A program made the translations under genes and the position numbers. DNA of 64,000 bases from Devosia sediminis (GTDB lineage Bacteria > Pseudomonadota > Alphaproteobacteria > Rhizobiales > Devosiaceae). Under the pieces are notes generated by a model. That model saw only the letters and a program-made list of their open reading frames with translations, did not search any database and had not been told where the DNA came from. Below, piece after piece: positions 20,092 through 29,014 of this stretch. The stretch covers positions 1,337,619 through 1,401,618 of the forward strand of contig NZ_JAEKMH010000001.1 in the NCBI RefSeq assembly GCF_016411825.1, given 5' to 3'. The stretch's first letter is position 1. Each line of letters begins with the position of its first letter.

Positions 20092-20448
20092 ATGACCAAA
20101 ATGACGCCATTGGAGTGCGTGACGGTGCAGTTCGAGGCCTATAACAGGCGGGACCTCGAGACGTTTCTGTCGGTTTTCGCCGATGGGGTGCAGACCTACC
20201 GGCTGCCCGACATGACGCTGATGCTCGATGGCAAGGCGGCCTTTGGTGACTTCTATGCGGCCAACCGCTTCGTCCACGAAGGGCTGAGGGCGGAGCTCGT
20301 GAACCGGATCGTCACCGGCAACACTGTGATCGACCACGAGCTGATCCACGGGCTCGGGCCGGAGCCGATGGAAGCGACGGTGATGTTCCATGTCGCGGAT
20401 GGGCTGATCCAGACGGTCTTCTCCATTCCCGCCAAAACGCCAAGCTAG
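20092..20448 (+). CDS. SnoaL/NTF2-like protein
   Basis: This protein of about 118 residues has the cone-shaped NTF2-like fold pattern: LECVTVQFEAYNRRDLETFLSVFADGVQTYRLPD at the N-terminus and MEATVMFHVADGLIQTVFSI at the C-terminus. Related proteins bind small hydrophobic ligands or act as isomerases (steroid delta-isomerase-like), but no catalytic role can be read here. The start is uncertain: ATG at 20092 fits the family N-terminus, but GTG at 20050 and ATG at 20065 are also in frame and none has a strong ribosome-binding site. Confidence 0.7.
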   Translation: MTKMTPLECVTVQFEAYNRRDLETFLSVFADGVQTYRLPDMTLMLDGKAAFGDFYAANRFVHEGLRAELVNRIVTGNTVIDHELIHGLGPEPMEATVMFHVADGLIQTVFSIPAKTPS

Positions 20449-20509
20449 GCTTTGACTGGCTTACACTCTTCATATAGATGCATCGCCAACCCGGCCGACG
20501 GGGACCCTT

Positions 20510-20594
20510 GCGGGTGTGGCGGAATTGGTAGACGCACTGGATTTAGGTTCCAGCGCCGCAAGGCGTGGAGGTTCGAGTCCTCTCACCCGCACCA
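20510..20594 (+). tRNA. tRNA-Leu(TAG)
   Basis: An 85-base class II tRNA starting GCGGGTGTGGCGGAATTGG and ending CACCCGC, discriminator A and encoded CCA. The anticodon loop reads TTTAGGT (TAG). A long variable arm (CGCCGCAAGGCGT) is present, and the T-arm is GAGGTTCGAGTCCTC. It lies just upstream of tig, a conserved pairing. Confidence 0.97.
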
Positions 20595-20639
20595 TAGCGG
20601 CCTCGGCCGAACGAGATTGAACAAGACGGGATCAACCCC

Positions 20640-22019
20640 ATGCAGGTAACCGAAACCCTCAACGACGGCCTCAAGCGCAAGCTCAGCGTCACCATTCCGG
20701 CCGCGGACCTCAATACGCGCCTCGACGCCAAGCTCGAAGAGCTCAAGGGCCAGGCCAATATCAAGGGCTTCCGCCCCGGCAAGGTGCCGACCGCCCACCT
20801 CAAGAAGGTCTATGGCCGCTCGGCCATGTCGGAAGTCATGACCGACGCGATCAACGCGACCGTCTCGGACACGCTGGACGAGCGCAAGGAACGCGCCGCC
20901 GCCCAGCCCAAGGTCGACCTGCCACAGGACCAGGGCGTCATCAATGACGTGCTCGACGGCAAGGCCGATCTCGCATTCGAAGTTGAATACGAAATCCTGC
21001 CGCCCGTTACCCTGATGGACATCAAGGGCGTCAAGCTCAACAAGCCGGTCATCGAAGTTTCGGAAGCGGAAGTCGACACCGAGGTCAACCGCGTGTTCGC
21101 CCAGAACCGCGGCTACACCAACAAGGGTGACGACGCCGTTGTGGAAACCGGTGACTACCTGGGTCTCAGCTTTGTCGGCAAGATCGACGGCAAGGAATTC
21201 GATGGCGGCTCGTCCGACCATGCGCACCTGACCGTCGGCTCGGGCGAATTCATCCCCGGCTTCGAAGAGCAGCTCGTGGGCGCCAAGAAGGGCGAGACCC
21301 GCGAAGTGAAGGTGACCTTCCCCAAGGATTACCAGAACGCCGAGCTGGCCGGTAAGGACGCCGTGTTCGACGTCACCATCCTGCATGTCGACGGCCCCAA
21401 TGCCGGCGAGCTGGACGACGATTTCGCCAAGCGCCTCGGCCTCGAAGACGTCGCCGCGCTGCGCAAGGCGATCCGCGAGCAGATGGAAAACGCCCTCGCC
21501 TCGATGGGCCGCCAGCACATGAAGCGCCAGGTGCTCGACGCCCTCGACGATGGCCACAAGTTCGACGTCCCGGCCCAGTTGGTCGAGGCCGAGTTCAACA
21601 CCATCTGGCAGCGCGTCGTCCATGAGATCGAGCATCACGGCCGCTCCTTCGAAGACGAAGGCACGACCGAAGAAGCCGCCAAGGAACAGTACCAGCGGAT
21701 CGCCGAGCGCCGCGTGCGCCTGGGCCTCGTGGTCGCCGAAATCGGCAACCAGAACGAAGTGCAGGTGACCGACGACGAGCACCAGCAGGCGCTGATCGCC
21801 GAAGTCCGCCGTTTCCCGGGCCAGGAACAGCAGGTCTACGACTACTACCGCAAGAACCCGCAGGCGCTGGCCAGCCTCCGCGCCCCGATCTTCGAGAACA
21901 AGGTCGTCGACCACATCATCTCGCTGGGCGACGTCACCGACCAGAAGATGAGCCGCGACGAGCTCGCCAAGCTGATCCAGGCCGACGAAGACGAAGTTCC
22001 GGAGGAGCACCACCACTAA
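20640..22019 (+). CDS. tig: trigger factor (ribosome-associated chaperone, PPIase)
   Basis: This 459-residue protein binds nascent chains at the ribosome exit. The N-terminal ribosome-binding domain contains the signature GFRPGKVP (about residues 43-50), the FKBP-type isomerase domain is at about 165-245 (DDAVVETGDYLGLSFVGKIDGKEF, FIPGFEEQLVGAKKGE), and the helical substrate-cradle follows. It ends in VPEEHHH, a natural histidine tail like that of the next gene. A strong intrinsic terminator follows. Confidence 0.97.
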   Translation: MQVTETLNDGLKRKLSVTIPAADLNTRLDAKLEELKGQANIKGFRPGKVPTAHLKKVYGRSAMSEVMTDAINATVSDTLDERKERAAAQPKVDLPQDQGVINDVLDGKADLAFEVEYEILPPVTLMDIKGVKLNKPVIEVSEAEVDTEVNRVFAQNRGYTNKGDDAVVETGDYLGLSFVGKIDGKEFDGGSSDHAHLTVGSGEFIPGFEEQLVGAKKGETREVKVTFPKDYQNAELAGKDAVFDVTILHVDGPNAGELDDDFAKRLGLEDVAALRKAIREQMENALASMGRQHMKRQVLDALDDGHKFDVPAQLVEAEFNTIWQRVVHEIEHHGRSFEDEGTTEEAAKEQYQRIAERRVRLGLVVAEIGNQNEVQVTDDEHQQALIAEVRRFPGQEQQVYDYYRKNPQALASLRAPIFENKVVDHIISLGDVTDQKMSRDELAKLIQADEDEVPEEHHH

Positions 22020-22040
22020 GGTGGAGCGCCTGACCGTTTG

Positions 22041-22072
22041 AAAAGGCCGCCTTCGGGCGGCCTTTTTGTTTT
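22041..22072 (+). terminator. intrinsic terminator of tig
   Basis: AAAAGGCCGCC, loop TTCG, GGCGGCCTTTT followed by TGTTTTC: an 11-bp stem with stable UUCG tetraloop and a U-tract, 21 bases after the stop. Confidence 0.93.
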
Positions 22073-22159
22073 CGCCGATCGATGTGATCGCCCCACCGGG
22101 CGGCGCATTGAACCAATTGCGGGCGCCGCGCTTTTCCCCTGCAGTGAAGGAGAATTGCG

Positions 22160-22726
22160 ATGACCCACTACACTTCGGACGCACCTTTCCAGCCCAAGGG
22201 TGACCACAACCGCCGCCTGTCGCTCGGCATCGACCCCGACGTGTTCGCGGCCGAGGCCGGCATCACCACGGAAGAACTGCGGGACTATGAGCGCACCAGC
22301 CCCGACCACGACTATGACCCGGGTGTTGCCCTCAAGGTGACAATGGCCCTCGATCGGCTGGAGCAGAGCCTTCCGAACCTGCAGAACGGACGCGGTGAAA
22401 CGGCGCGGCAGACCAACCCCACGCTTGACCATGACCAGCACGAACCGCTGACCGAGGCCGAGCTTGTGCCGGGCGTGCTGGAAGGCGCCACCATCTATGG
22501 CGCCGACAACCAGGAGATCGGCAAGGTTTCGCACCTGCATGGTGCCGGCCCGGCCGCACAGGTGATCGTGGATGTCGGCGGCTTCCTCGGCATTGGCGCC
22601 AAGCCTGTTGCAGTGGGCATGGCCAGCCTCGACTTCATGCGCGACGAGGCGGGCCGCGTGCATGCGGTGACGCTGTGGACAAAGCGCGACCTGGAACAGA
22701 TGCCCGAACACCATCACCACCACTAA
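22160..22726 (+). CDS. PRC-barrel-like protein with helical N-terminus and His5 tail
   Basis: This 188-residue protein has an N-terminal region (about 20-75) reading FAAEAGITTEELRDYERTSPDHDY, which looks like a helix-turn-helix-type or short helical domain. The C-terminal domain (about 105-175) reads GATIYGADNQEIGKVSHLH and QVIVDVGGFLGIGAKPVAVG, the PRC-barrel pattern. PRC-barrels bind partners in RNA metabolism and photosynthesis; this subgroup is usually of unknown role. The protein ends PEHHHHH. GAAGGAGAA lies seven bases before the ATG. Confidence 0.75.
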   Translation: MTHYTSDAPFQPKGDHNRRLSLGIDPDVFAAEAGITTEELRDYERTSPDHDYDPGVALKVTMALDRLEQSLPNLQNGRGETARQTNPTLDHDQHEPLTEAELVPGVLEGATIYGADNQEIGKVSHLHGAGPAAQVIVDVGGFLGIGAKPVAVGMASLDFMRDEAGRVHAVTLWTKRDLEQMPEHHHHH

Positions 22727-22761
22727 GCGATCAGCAAGGACCTGATCGGAAACGATATTGT

Positions 22762-22790
22762 TCCGCGCCGACGTGTCCTGCCGGCGCGGA
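22762..22790 (+). terminator. GC stem-loop after the PRC-barrel gene
   Basis: TCCGCGCCG (22762-22770) and CGGCGCGGA (22782-22790) form a perfect 9-bp stem with an 11-base loop, 36 bases after the stop. It has no clear U-run, so termination is probable but not certain. Confidence 0.55.
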
Positions 22791-22852
22791 TTAAGGTTTA
22801 CTTATTGCCTGCCAAATAGATTTCGCGCGTAACACGCGGTTCGGGCATCGGC

Positions 22853-24010
22853 ATGTCGGCTCAGTTCTACCTTTCCCTGCTGAACCCGATCCTCGCGCTG
22901 TCTTTCTCGATTCTGGTTGCCCTGCTCTGGCGTCGCTGGCCGAACCACGTCTACTTCTTCCCGCTCAGCGTCGCGTTCCTTTATCTCGGGCTCGGCTTCA
23001 TCACCCAGGAATGGCCGCTGTTCTCGAGCCCCGGCGCGGTCAACTATGCCGGCAATGCGCTGTTCTATGGCGCTGTGCTTCTCGCCTGCGTCAGCGCGAT
23101 CGTGCGGGTGCGGGCCAAGATGCCTGTGATCCCGTTTGCCCTGGTTACGGTAGCAGCATTTACCGGATTCTTCTATTTTGCCTTGGTGACGCCCTCGACC
23201 ATGGGGCGCATTGTGGTCTTGAGCGGTGGTTTTGCGATCACCGCCGGTATCACCCTGGTGCAACTCGCCCGCGCCGGATTGCGCACCCTGGCAGACAGGC
23301 TGTTCATGTCCGCCGTGGGCCTAGGCACGCTGCTCGCCGTGGGCAGGCCATTGCTGATTCTCTCTGGCGGGCTCTCGCTCAATGCCGATGGTGGGGTGAC
23401 GCAATCGTCCTATTGGGGATCCATAGCCGGGCTGACGCCGCTGCTGGCGATCTTCATCGTGGCGATTTTCGTGTTTTCGCTGGTGCTCGACATCGTCACG
23501 CAATTGCGCAGCGAGGCCGACCACGACCTCCTGACCGGGCTGTTCAATCGCCGTGGTTTCGAGGCGGCCGTCGCGGACGCGATGGATAGCCAGGATACGA
23601 TACCGGCCCTGCTGGTCGCCGACATCGACGATTTCAAGCAGGTCAATGACCGCTTCGGCCACGCGGTGGGCGACCGGGTCATCGCCACCGTGGGCAGGGT
23701 CCTGGCCCGTTCTGGCGAAGCGGACTGTTCGGGCCGGATCGGCGGCGAGGAATTCGCGCTGTTCTATCGCAACGCGACCCCGGCGCGCCTCAAGGTCATT
23801 TCCCGGACCATCGCCGCGGAACTCGGGGAACAGGGCGTCGAGGGCCTGCCGGCAGGTTATCCGCTGACGCTCAGCATCGGCCTTCATGCGCGGCAAGGCG
23901 GCGAAACGCTCGAGGATATGCAGGTGCTGGCCGACAGGGCCCTTTATCGCGCCAAGGCGGCCGGCAAGAACCGGGCAGAGGCGTCCCCTGCCCGGCTGAA
24001 GCTGGCCTAG
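22853..24010 (+). CDS. membrane-anchored diguanylate cyclase (GGEEF)
   Basis: This 385-residue protein has an N-terminal sensor of six or seven transmembrane helices (about 1-205) and a GGEEF domain (about 220-375) that makes c-di-GMP from two GTP. The catalytic loop is RIGGEEFALF, with the metal-binding DIDDFKQVNDRFGHAVGD upstream; both are intact, so activity is expected. An inhibitory RxxD site five residues before GGEEF is not evident. No EAL domain. It ends four bases inside the convergent ABC-F gene. Confidence 0.9.
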   Translation: MSAQFYLSLLNPILALSFSILVALLWRRWPNHVYFFPLSVAFLYLGLGFITQEWPLFSSPGAVNYAGNALFYGAVLLACVSAIVRVRAKMPVIPFALVTVAAFTGFFYFALVTPSTMGRIVVLSGGFAITAGITLVQLARAGLRTLADRLFMSAVGLGTLLAVGRPLLILSGGLSLNADGGVTQSSYWGSIAGLTPLLAIFIVAIFVFSLVLDIVTQLRSEADHDLLTGLFNRRGFEAAVADAMDSQDTIPALLVADIDDFKQVNDRFGHAVGDRVIATVGRVLARSGEADCSGRIGGEEFALFYRNATPARLKVISRTIAAELGEQGVEGLPAGYPLTLSIGLHARQGGETLEDMQVLADRALYRAKAAGKNRAEASPARLKLA

Positions 24011-25527
24011 CGATCCAGGGCCGCCTGCGCCTCGAGAAAGTCCTCGGGACTATCCACCTCCACCAGCTTTCTCCGTTCGATCAGCAGAAAACGCGTGCCG
24101 ATGGCGCGCAGGAAGGCTCGATCGTGGGTGACGAGAATGGTTGTCGCCCCCTGCTCCCGGATGTCGTCCTCGAGCTGCTCCTGGCCCGGAATATCGAGGT
24201 GATTGGTGGGCTCGTCGAGGAGATAGAAGTTGGGCTTTTCGAGCCGCAGCGCCAAAAGGGCGAGGCGCGCCCGCTGGCCGAGCGACATGGTGCGGATCGG
24301 TCTCGATTGCCGGTCCGGCGGAAAACCGGCACCGGCGAGCAGAGCGATGGTGCGCCTGTCTCCCTCGTCGAACCGGTGCAACAGGTAATCGAGCGGTGAC
24401 GGATCGAGCGGCAGCCATGCCAGTGCCTGGTCGAGATAACCCGGCGCCAGTTGCGGGCTGATGCGCATACCCGACGGTACCGAGCCGGCGAGCGCCTCGG
24501 TGACGACGCGCATAAACTGGGATTTGCCGGTGCCATTGCGCCCCAACAGCACGATGCGATCGCCCTGGAAGATGTGGAGCTTGTCCACGGTGAAGAGCGG
24601 ACGGCCATCGGGCGTCGCCACCGGCACGTTTTCGAAGGCCATCATGACCCTCGCCTCGGCGCCTGAATTGCCCAGCTTGACGAGGCCGGTGCGGTCACGA
24701 TGGACCTCCTGCACCTGGGTCTCGATCTTTTCGGCGCGGTCGCGCAACTGCTTGGATTTGACGACCAGCAGGTCGGAGCCGGAATTGATGCCGACATTGG
24801 TGAGCTTAGCCGCCTGCTTGCGAAGCTGGGTGGCGTATTTGAGGTCTTTTTCGCGCTGGGCCTCGGCCGCAGCGTCGATCTGGTCGAGTTCGGCGCGGGC
24901 GGCCGAATAGGCCAGCGGCAGATAGACCTGCTCGCTGGGCCGCAGGAACAGCGTGCGGTTGGTGACAGCGTCGAGAAAGGCACGGTCGTGGCTGGCGATG
25001 ACCACCGGCAGGTTGCGGGCGGCATAGCCGAGCCACTCCTCGAGCATCAGGATGCGCCCGAGATCGAGGTGGTTGGTCGGCTCGTCCATCAGCAGGGCAT
25101 CGGGCTGGGTCACCCAGGCCCGCGCCAGCAAAGCCATGCGCTGCCAGCCGCCACTAAGCTCGGCCAGAGGTTTGTCGCGGAATTCGGCGGGAATGGCCAT
25201 TTCGTCCAGCACGACGTCAACCCGCCAGCCTTCGTTATCGAGGGTCGCCGCATCGAGGGCAGAGGCGACGAAGGCGGCGAGGGTCAGCGTCAGGGCGCTT
25301 TCCGGAACTTCCTGCGGAACATAGCCGACCGTGAGGCCACGCGAGCGCGTGATCTCGCCGTCGCTGAGTTCGGCCTGGCCCGCCATGGCCCGCAGCAGCG
25401 TGGTCTTGCCGCGGCCATTTGGCGCCACGAGGCCGACGCGGTCGCCGTCGGCTATGACAAGATTGAGATTGGAGAAGAGAAGGTCGCCTGCGCGGTGGCC
25501 GGCTTGTTGGAGGCTGATCGTGCCCAT
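24007..25527 (-). CDS. ABC-F family ATPase (ribosome-associated)
   Basis: This soluble 506-residue protein has two ABC domains and no membrane part. Domain 1 has Walker A GRGKTTLL, signature ELSGGWQRMALLARAW and LLMDEPTNHLDL; domain 2 has GRNGTGKSQFM, MSLGQRARLALLALRL and YLLDEPTNHLDIPGQ. The inter-domain linker (about 195-275) is rich in Lys/Arg/Gln, as expected for a segment reaching into the ribosomal peptidyl-transferase centre. ABC-F proteins relieve stalled ribosomes or protect from antibiotics. The start codon has no ribosome-binding site and directly follows the stop of a 12-codon ORF. Confidence 0.9.
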   Translation of the reverse strand: MGTISLQQAGHRAGDLLFSNLNLVIADGDRVGLVAPNGRGKTTLLRAMAGQAELSDGEITRSRGLTVGYVPQEVPESALTLTLAAFVASALDAATLDNEGWRVDVVLDEMAIPAEFRDKPLAELSGGWQRMALLARAWVTQPDALLMDEPTNHLDLGRILMLEEWLGYAARNLPVVIASHDRAFLDAVTNRTLFLRPSEQVYLPLAYSAARAELDQIDAAAEAQREKDLKYATQLRKQAAKLTNVGINSGSDLLVVKSKQLRDRAEKIETQVQEVHRDRTGLVKLGNSGAEARVMMAFENVPVATPDGRPLFTVDKLHIFQGDRIVLLGRNGTGKSQFMRVVTEALAGSVPSGMRISPQLAPGYLDQALAWLPLDPSPLDYLLHRFDEGDRRTIALLAGAGFPPDRQSRPIRTMSLGQRARLALLALRLEKPNFYLLDEPTNHLDIPGQEQLEDDIREQGATTILVTHDRAFLRAIGTRFLLIERRKLVEVDSPEDFLEAQAALDR

Positions 25528-25566
25528 TTATTCGCTCACTGGATCGGCGCCGTCATAGGGCGCCAT
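25528..25566 (-). CDS. candidate upstream peptide abutting the ABC-F start
   Basis: A 12-codon frame, MAPYDGADPVSE, whose TAA touches the ABC-F ATG (TAAATG) in the same frame. The ABC-F gene has no ribosome-binding site of its own, so re-initiation after this peptide would explain how it is translated. A GGCGCC-N7-GGCGCC hairpin can form within it. No recognisable ribosome-binding site precedes the peptide itself, so this is a candidate only. Confidence 0.4.
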   Translation of the reverse strand: MAPYDGADPVSE

Positions 25567-25657
25567 TGCCGTCAGTTCAGCGTCCTGGCAGTGGCCAGGC
25601 CGCCATGAAGGGCAACCAGGGATCGGGAACGGATAGGTTACGTCCGGACCAGGCTGG

Positions 25658-25726
25658 TCAGCCCTGCAGCTCAAGCCGCAGGGCCTGGACGGGTCCACGG
25701 GAACGATGCGTCTGAAAAACAGTCAT
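25658..25726 (-). CDS. candidate leader peptide upstream of the ABC-F gene
   Basis: A 22-residue frame, starting MTVFQTHRSRGPVQ and ending LRLELQG, preceded by an excellent ribosome-binding site (AAGGGGAGGG, four bases before the ATG). It ends about 130 bases upstream of the ABC-F start. Many ABC-F resistance genes are controlled by short translated leaders that stall ribosomes in the presence of drug; this fits that layout. The function is inference. Confidence 0.5.
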   Translation of the reverse strand: MTVFQTHRSRGPVQALRLELQG

Positions 25727-26270
25727 GCAGCCCTCCCCTTCAGGTGTGGACCAATTGGCGAATGCGCAAATACCTAACCGCGCCGCCGGAGCAACGCAAG
25801 TCAGGTCAGACGAGATAGAAGAGAATAGTGGCGCCAAACACGGCGCCGGCACGAGAAACACGAAAACTGGCCAGCCGGTACGCAGTACTCAAAAATCCGG
25901 CTATCGGCCAATATCCGAGCGCCGAGCCGACCTTGACCGATTGATACGCAATACCCGGTTGTTCGGCTCGCATACGGCAACTCCAGACAAAAACCGTATG
26001 TCCACTTGTCTATCAGGACGCGCTTAAGAAAGTGCTCCCAAGACGGAAACGAGGGGTAAACCGGCCGGCCTATCTTGGGACGAATTTTTCCCAATACGGA
26101 TCGCCGGCAGGCATCCGGGAGCATGCAAGGTTCATCTCCCGTTCCGCTTGACTGCCATATGGCTGCCTTGCTTGTGGGAATTGGTCGGGCGGCCGAAATC
26201 TAGGGAAATGCCTGCTATATGCTAGGTATCGGACCAGCCCGATTCGGGCCGAACCTTTGTTGGAAAGTGC
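25727..26270. other. long intergenic region between ABC-F and parE
   Basis: About 540 bases separating divergent genes. It holds the ABC-F promoter on one side and the parE promoter on the other; parE has GGAAAG four bases before its ATG. I saw no frame with gene-like composition or ribosome-binding site, and no convincing RNA gene. Base composition is lower in GC than flanking genes, as expected for regulatory DNA. Confidence 0.5.
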
Positions 26271-28286
26271 ATGTCAGATCTGTTCGGAAGCGCCGCACCC
26301 TCTCCAGAACCGAAAAAGGAAACTGCGCCGGCCAAGCCATCCGCGCGGTCCGCTCCGGTAACCTCCGAGGCTTATGGCGCGTCAGATATCGAGATCCTGG
26401 AAGGGCTTGAGCCGGTCCGGCGACGGCCGGGCATGTATATCGGCGGCACCGACATCAATGCCTATCACCACCTCTTCGCCGAGGTGATCGACAATTCCAT
26501 GGACGAGGCCATTGCCGGCCACGCCACGCGCATCGAGGTGCATCTGGGAGCCGACGGATACATTACCGTTACCGATAACGGTCGCGGCATTCCGGTCGAA
26601 AAGCATCCGAAATTCCCAAATCGCTCGACCCTCGAGATCGTCCATACGGTGCTTCACGCCGGTGGCAAGTTCGACAGCAAAGCCTATGAGACCTCTGGCG
26701 GCCTGCATGGCGTCGGCGTCTCGGTGGTGAATGCGCTTTCCGACGACATGGTCGTGGAGGTGGCGCGGGACCAGCAGCTTTATCGCATCCAGTTCTCGCG
26801 CGGTCTCGTGGTGGAGGACGTGGTCAATGTCGGGCGCGTGCAGAACCGCCGCGGCACCACGACGCGCTTCCACCCCGACCCGCAGATTTTCGGGCCCACG
26901 GCACATTTCTCGGCCGGCCGTATCTTCCGCATGACCCGCGCCAAGGCCTACCTCTTCGGTGGCGTCGAACTGCGCTGGAGCTGCGACGAGAGCCTGGCCA
27001 ACGAGGAAGTACCCGCCAAGGCGGTGTTCCACTATCCCGATGGCCTCAAGGACTACATGACGGCCCGCATCGAGGGCGAGACGCGCATCACCGACGAAAT
27101 CTTCTCAGGGCGGAGCGGCAAGCCTGGCAGCCATGGCGCGGTGGAATGGGCGATTGCCTGGACTATCGGCGATGGCGGCACGCAATCCTATTGCAATACC
27201 GTGCCGACGCCCGATGGCGGGACGCATGAAGCGGGCCTCCGCATGGCGCTGCTGCGCGGGCTCAAGAACTATGCCGAGCTGACCAAGAACAAGGGCGCCG
27301 CCAACCTCACCGCCGAGGACGTGCTCACCTCCTGCGCGGCCATGCTGTCGGTGTTCGTGCGCGAACCGGAATTCGTCGGCCAGACCAAGGACAAGCTGGC
27401 TTCGGGCGAAGCCACCCGCATCGTCGATACGGCGCTGCGTGACGCCTTCGACCACTGGCTGGCAGCCTCGCCGCAGCAGGCTGGGAAGCTCCTCGACTGG
27501 GCCATCGACCGGGCCGAGGAGCGCCTTCGCCGCCGCAAGGAAAAGGAAATCGACCGCGCGAGCGCGACGCGGAAACTGCGGCTGCCCGGCAAGCTGGCCG
27601 ACTGTACGCAGAATGCCGCGCAGGGCGCCGAACTTTTCATCGTCGAGGGCGACTCGGCCGGCGGGTCGGCCAAGCAGGCCCGCAATCGCGCCAACCAGGC
27701 GGTGCTGCCGCTGCGCGGCAAGATCCTCAACGTGGCCGGCGCCAGCCGCGACAAGCTGGCCGCCAACCAGCTCATCGCCGACCTGATCCAGGCGCTGGGC
27801 TGCGGCACGCGCGATCGCTACGTGGAAGACGACCTGCGCTACGACAAGATCATCATCATGACCGACGCCGACGTGGACGGCGCCCATATCGCGTCGCTGC
27901 TGATCACCTTCTTCTTCCAGGAAATGCCGCGGCTGATCGAGAACGGGCACCTTTATCTCGCTCTGCCCCCGCTCTATCGCATCAGCCAGGGCGGCAAGAC
28001 GCTTTACGCGCGCGACGACGCGCACAAAAACGAGCTCATGCAGACCGAGTTCACCGGCAAGGGCAAGGTCGACATCACCCGCTTCAAGGGTCTGGGCGAA
28101 ATGCCGTTCGCGCATCTGCGCGAGACCACGATGTCGCCCAAGACCCGCACGCTACTGCAGGTCAAGGTGCTCGACGATCGCGACGTCACCCGCAGCACGG
28201 TCGACCGGCTCATGGGCAACAAACCGGAAGCGCGCTTCGAATTCATCCAGGAAAACGCCGCGTTCGTGACGGATCTGGATATTTGA
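26271..28286 (+). CDS. parE: DNA topoisomerase IV subunit B
   Basis: This 671-residue ATPase subunit of topoisomerase IV decatenates chromosomes with ParC. The GHKL ATPase shows EVIDNSMDEAIAG, TVTDNGRGIPVEKHP and LHGVGVSVVNALS; the TOPRIM domain has FIVEGDSAGGSAKQARNR and MTDADVDGAHIASLLITFF. The QTKDKLAS motif and the C-terminal GLGEMPFAHLRETTMSP (ParE type rather than the GyrB GLGEM-WET) support ParE. Alphaproteobacterial ParE is commonly about 650-690 residues. Confidence 0.95.
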   Translation: MSDLFGSAAPSPEPKKETAPAKPSARSAPVTSEAYGASDIEILEGLEPVRRRPGMYIGGTDINAYHHLFAEVIDNSMDEAIAGHATRIEVHLGADGYITVTDNGRGIPVEKHPKFPNRSTLEIVHTVLHAGGKFDSKAYETSGGLHGVGVSVVNALSDDMVVEVARDQQLYRIQFSRGLVVEDVVNVGRVQNRRGTTTRFHPDPQIFGPTAHFSAGRIFRMTRAKAYLFGGVELRWSCDESLANEEVPAKAVFHYPDGLKDYMTARIEGETRITDEIFSGRSGKPGSHGAVEWAIAWTIGDGGTQSYCNTVPTPDGGTHEAGLRMALLRGLKNYAELTKNKGAANLTAEDVLTSCAAMLSVFVREPEFVGQTKDKLASGEATRIVDTALRDAFDHWLAASPQQAGKLLDWAIDRAEERLRRRKEKEIDRASATRKLRLPGKLADCTQNAAQGAELFIVEGDSAGGSAKQARNRANQAVLPLRGKILNVAGASRDKLAANQLIADLIQALGCGTRDRYVEDDLRYDKIIIMTDADVDGAHIASLLITFFFQEMPRLIENGHLYLALPPLYRISQGGKTLYARDDAHKNELMQTEFTGKGKVDITRFKGLGEMPFAHLRETTMSPKTRTLLQVKVLDDRDVTRSTVDRLMGNKPEARFEFIQENAAFVTDLDI

Positions 28287-28732
28287 GCGGCGGAGCAGCG
28301 GGGACTTATCCCTGCCCACAAATCCTCTGCGATATTCCTCCCATCAGCCGGGTGGAGATGGGGTTGCAACGATCAACCGTCCGGCGACAGCCGGGAGCAT
28401 CCTGAATCGTTATGGGGTGTGGGTCCGGAGATGGGAAATCCCGGCGCAAGCCGGCCCTAGTGAAACTCCCTGCCTGAAACCCCGTCGCTCTTTGATCCGT
28501 CCCGCAGGGCAAATCTTTCCAGTGGAGAGATTTGAGCTGAAAAGGCCATAAGCGCTGCGCGCGCATGGCCCATTGAACGTCTTGCGTCTCATGTTTTTTA
28601 TACTCACGAGGCGAAAGCGGTCTCGGGGCTGCATCAATCCAATGCCGGAAGCCGCACGGCTGGCCGGATGCAAGTCATGACCGGGCCGGGGCTGGCGCGA
28701 CCGCCACGGTAACCTAAAAGCGGGCAAAATCA
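28287..28732. other. intergenic region downstream of parE
   Basis: About 450 bases without a recognisable gene. An imperfect dyad AAATCT...AGATTT sits near 28513-28535, and a CGGCGCAAGCCGG hairpin near 28441-28455. No clear intrinsic terminator for parE. Confidence 0.5.
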
Positions 28733-28760
28733 TTGACAGAGCGGGGCTTTGCGCTATGGT
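28733..28760 (+). promoter_or_regulatory. strong sigma-70-type promoter of the helicase gene
   Basis: TTGACA at 28733-28738, 16 bases of spacer, then TATGGT at 28755-28760. The -35 box is perfect and the arrangement is typical for strong alphaproteobacterial housekeeping promoters. Transcription would start near 28767, about 250 bases upstream of the DEAD-box helicase. Confidence 0.75.
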
Positions 28761-28766
28761 CCGCGC

Positions 28767-29014
28767 CGCCGGTAGAGTACCAAGGGCGCGCAGGCATCGT
28801 GTCGTCGCAGCGCCTGGGTAGCCGGCAGGGCCATGTGGCCGGTGTTCAAGACCGGCGCAGCCCGAGCCGAGGGTGCTGAGGAATACGTTGATTGGTTGGC
28901 ACCCATGCAGGCACGGTCCCCGAGGATCGCGCCCGTTTGATGTCCAATGCCGGTCGCGCGACCCAGGGAATCCTGCCGCCGCATTACCGGCAGCACCCTA
29001 GTGGAACGACCGAC
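28767..29014 (+). promoter_or_regulatory. long structured 5' leader of the DEAD-box helicase
   Basis: The presumed transcript carries an approximately 250-base leader with several local stems: GGCCA/TGGCC near 28828-28840, CCGGT/ACCGG near 28840-28856, and GGGTGC/GCACCC enclosing a 20-base loop near 28870-28907. It also contains an 11-codon frame (MQARSPRIAPV) whose TGA overlaps an in-frame upstream ATG of the helicase (TGATG at 28938-28942). Such leaders on RNA helicase genes often mediate cold or autoregulatory control; that role is inference. Confidence 0.5.

Noticed and set aside
25801..26124. 107-codon minus-strand frame in the ABC-F to parE gap
   Set aside because: No ribosome-binding site, no recognisable fold pattern and atypical composition; considered chance.
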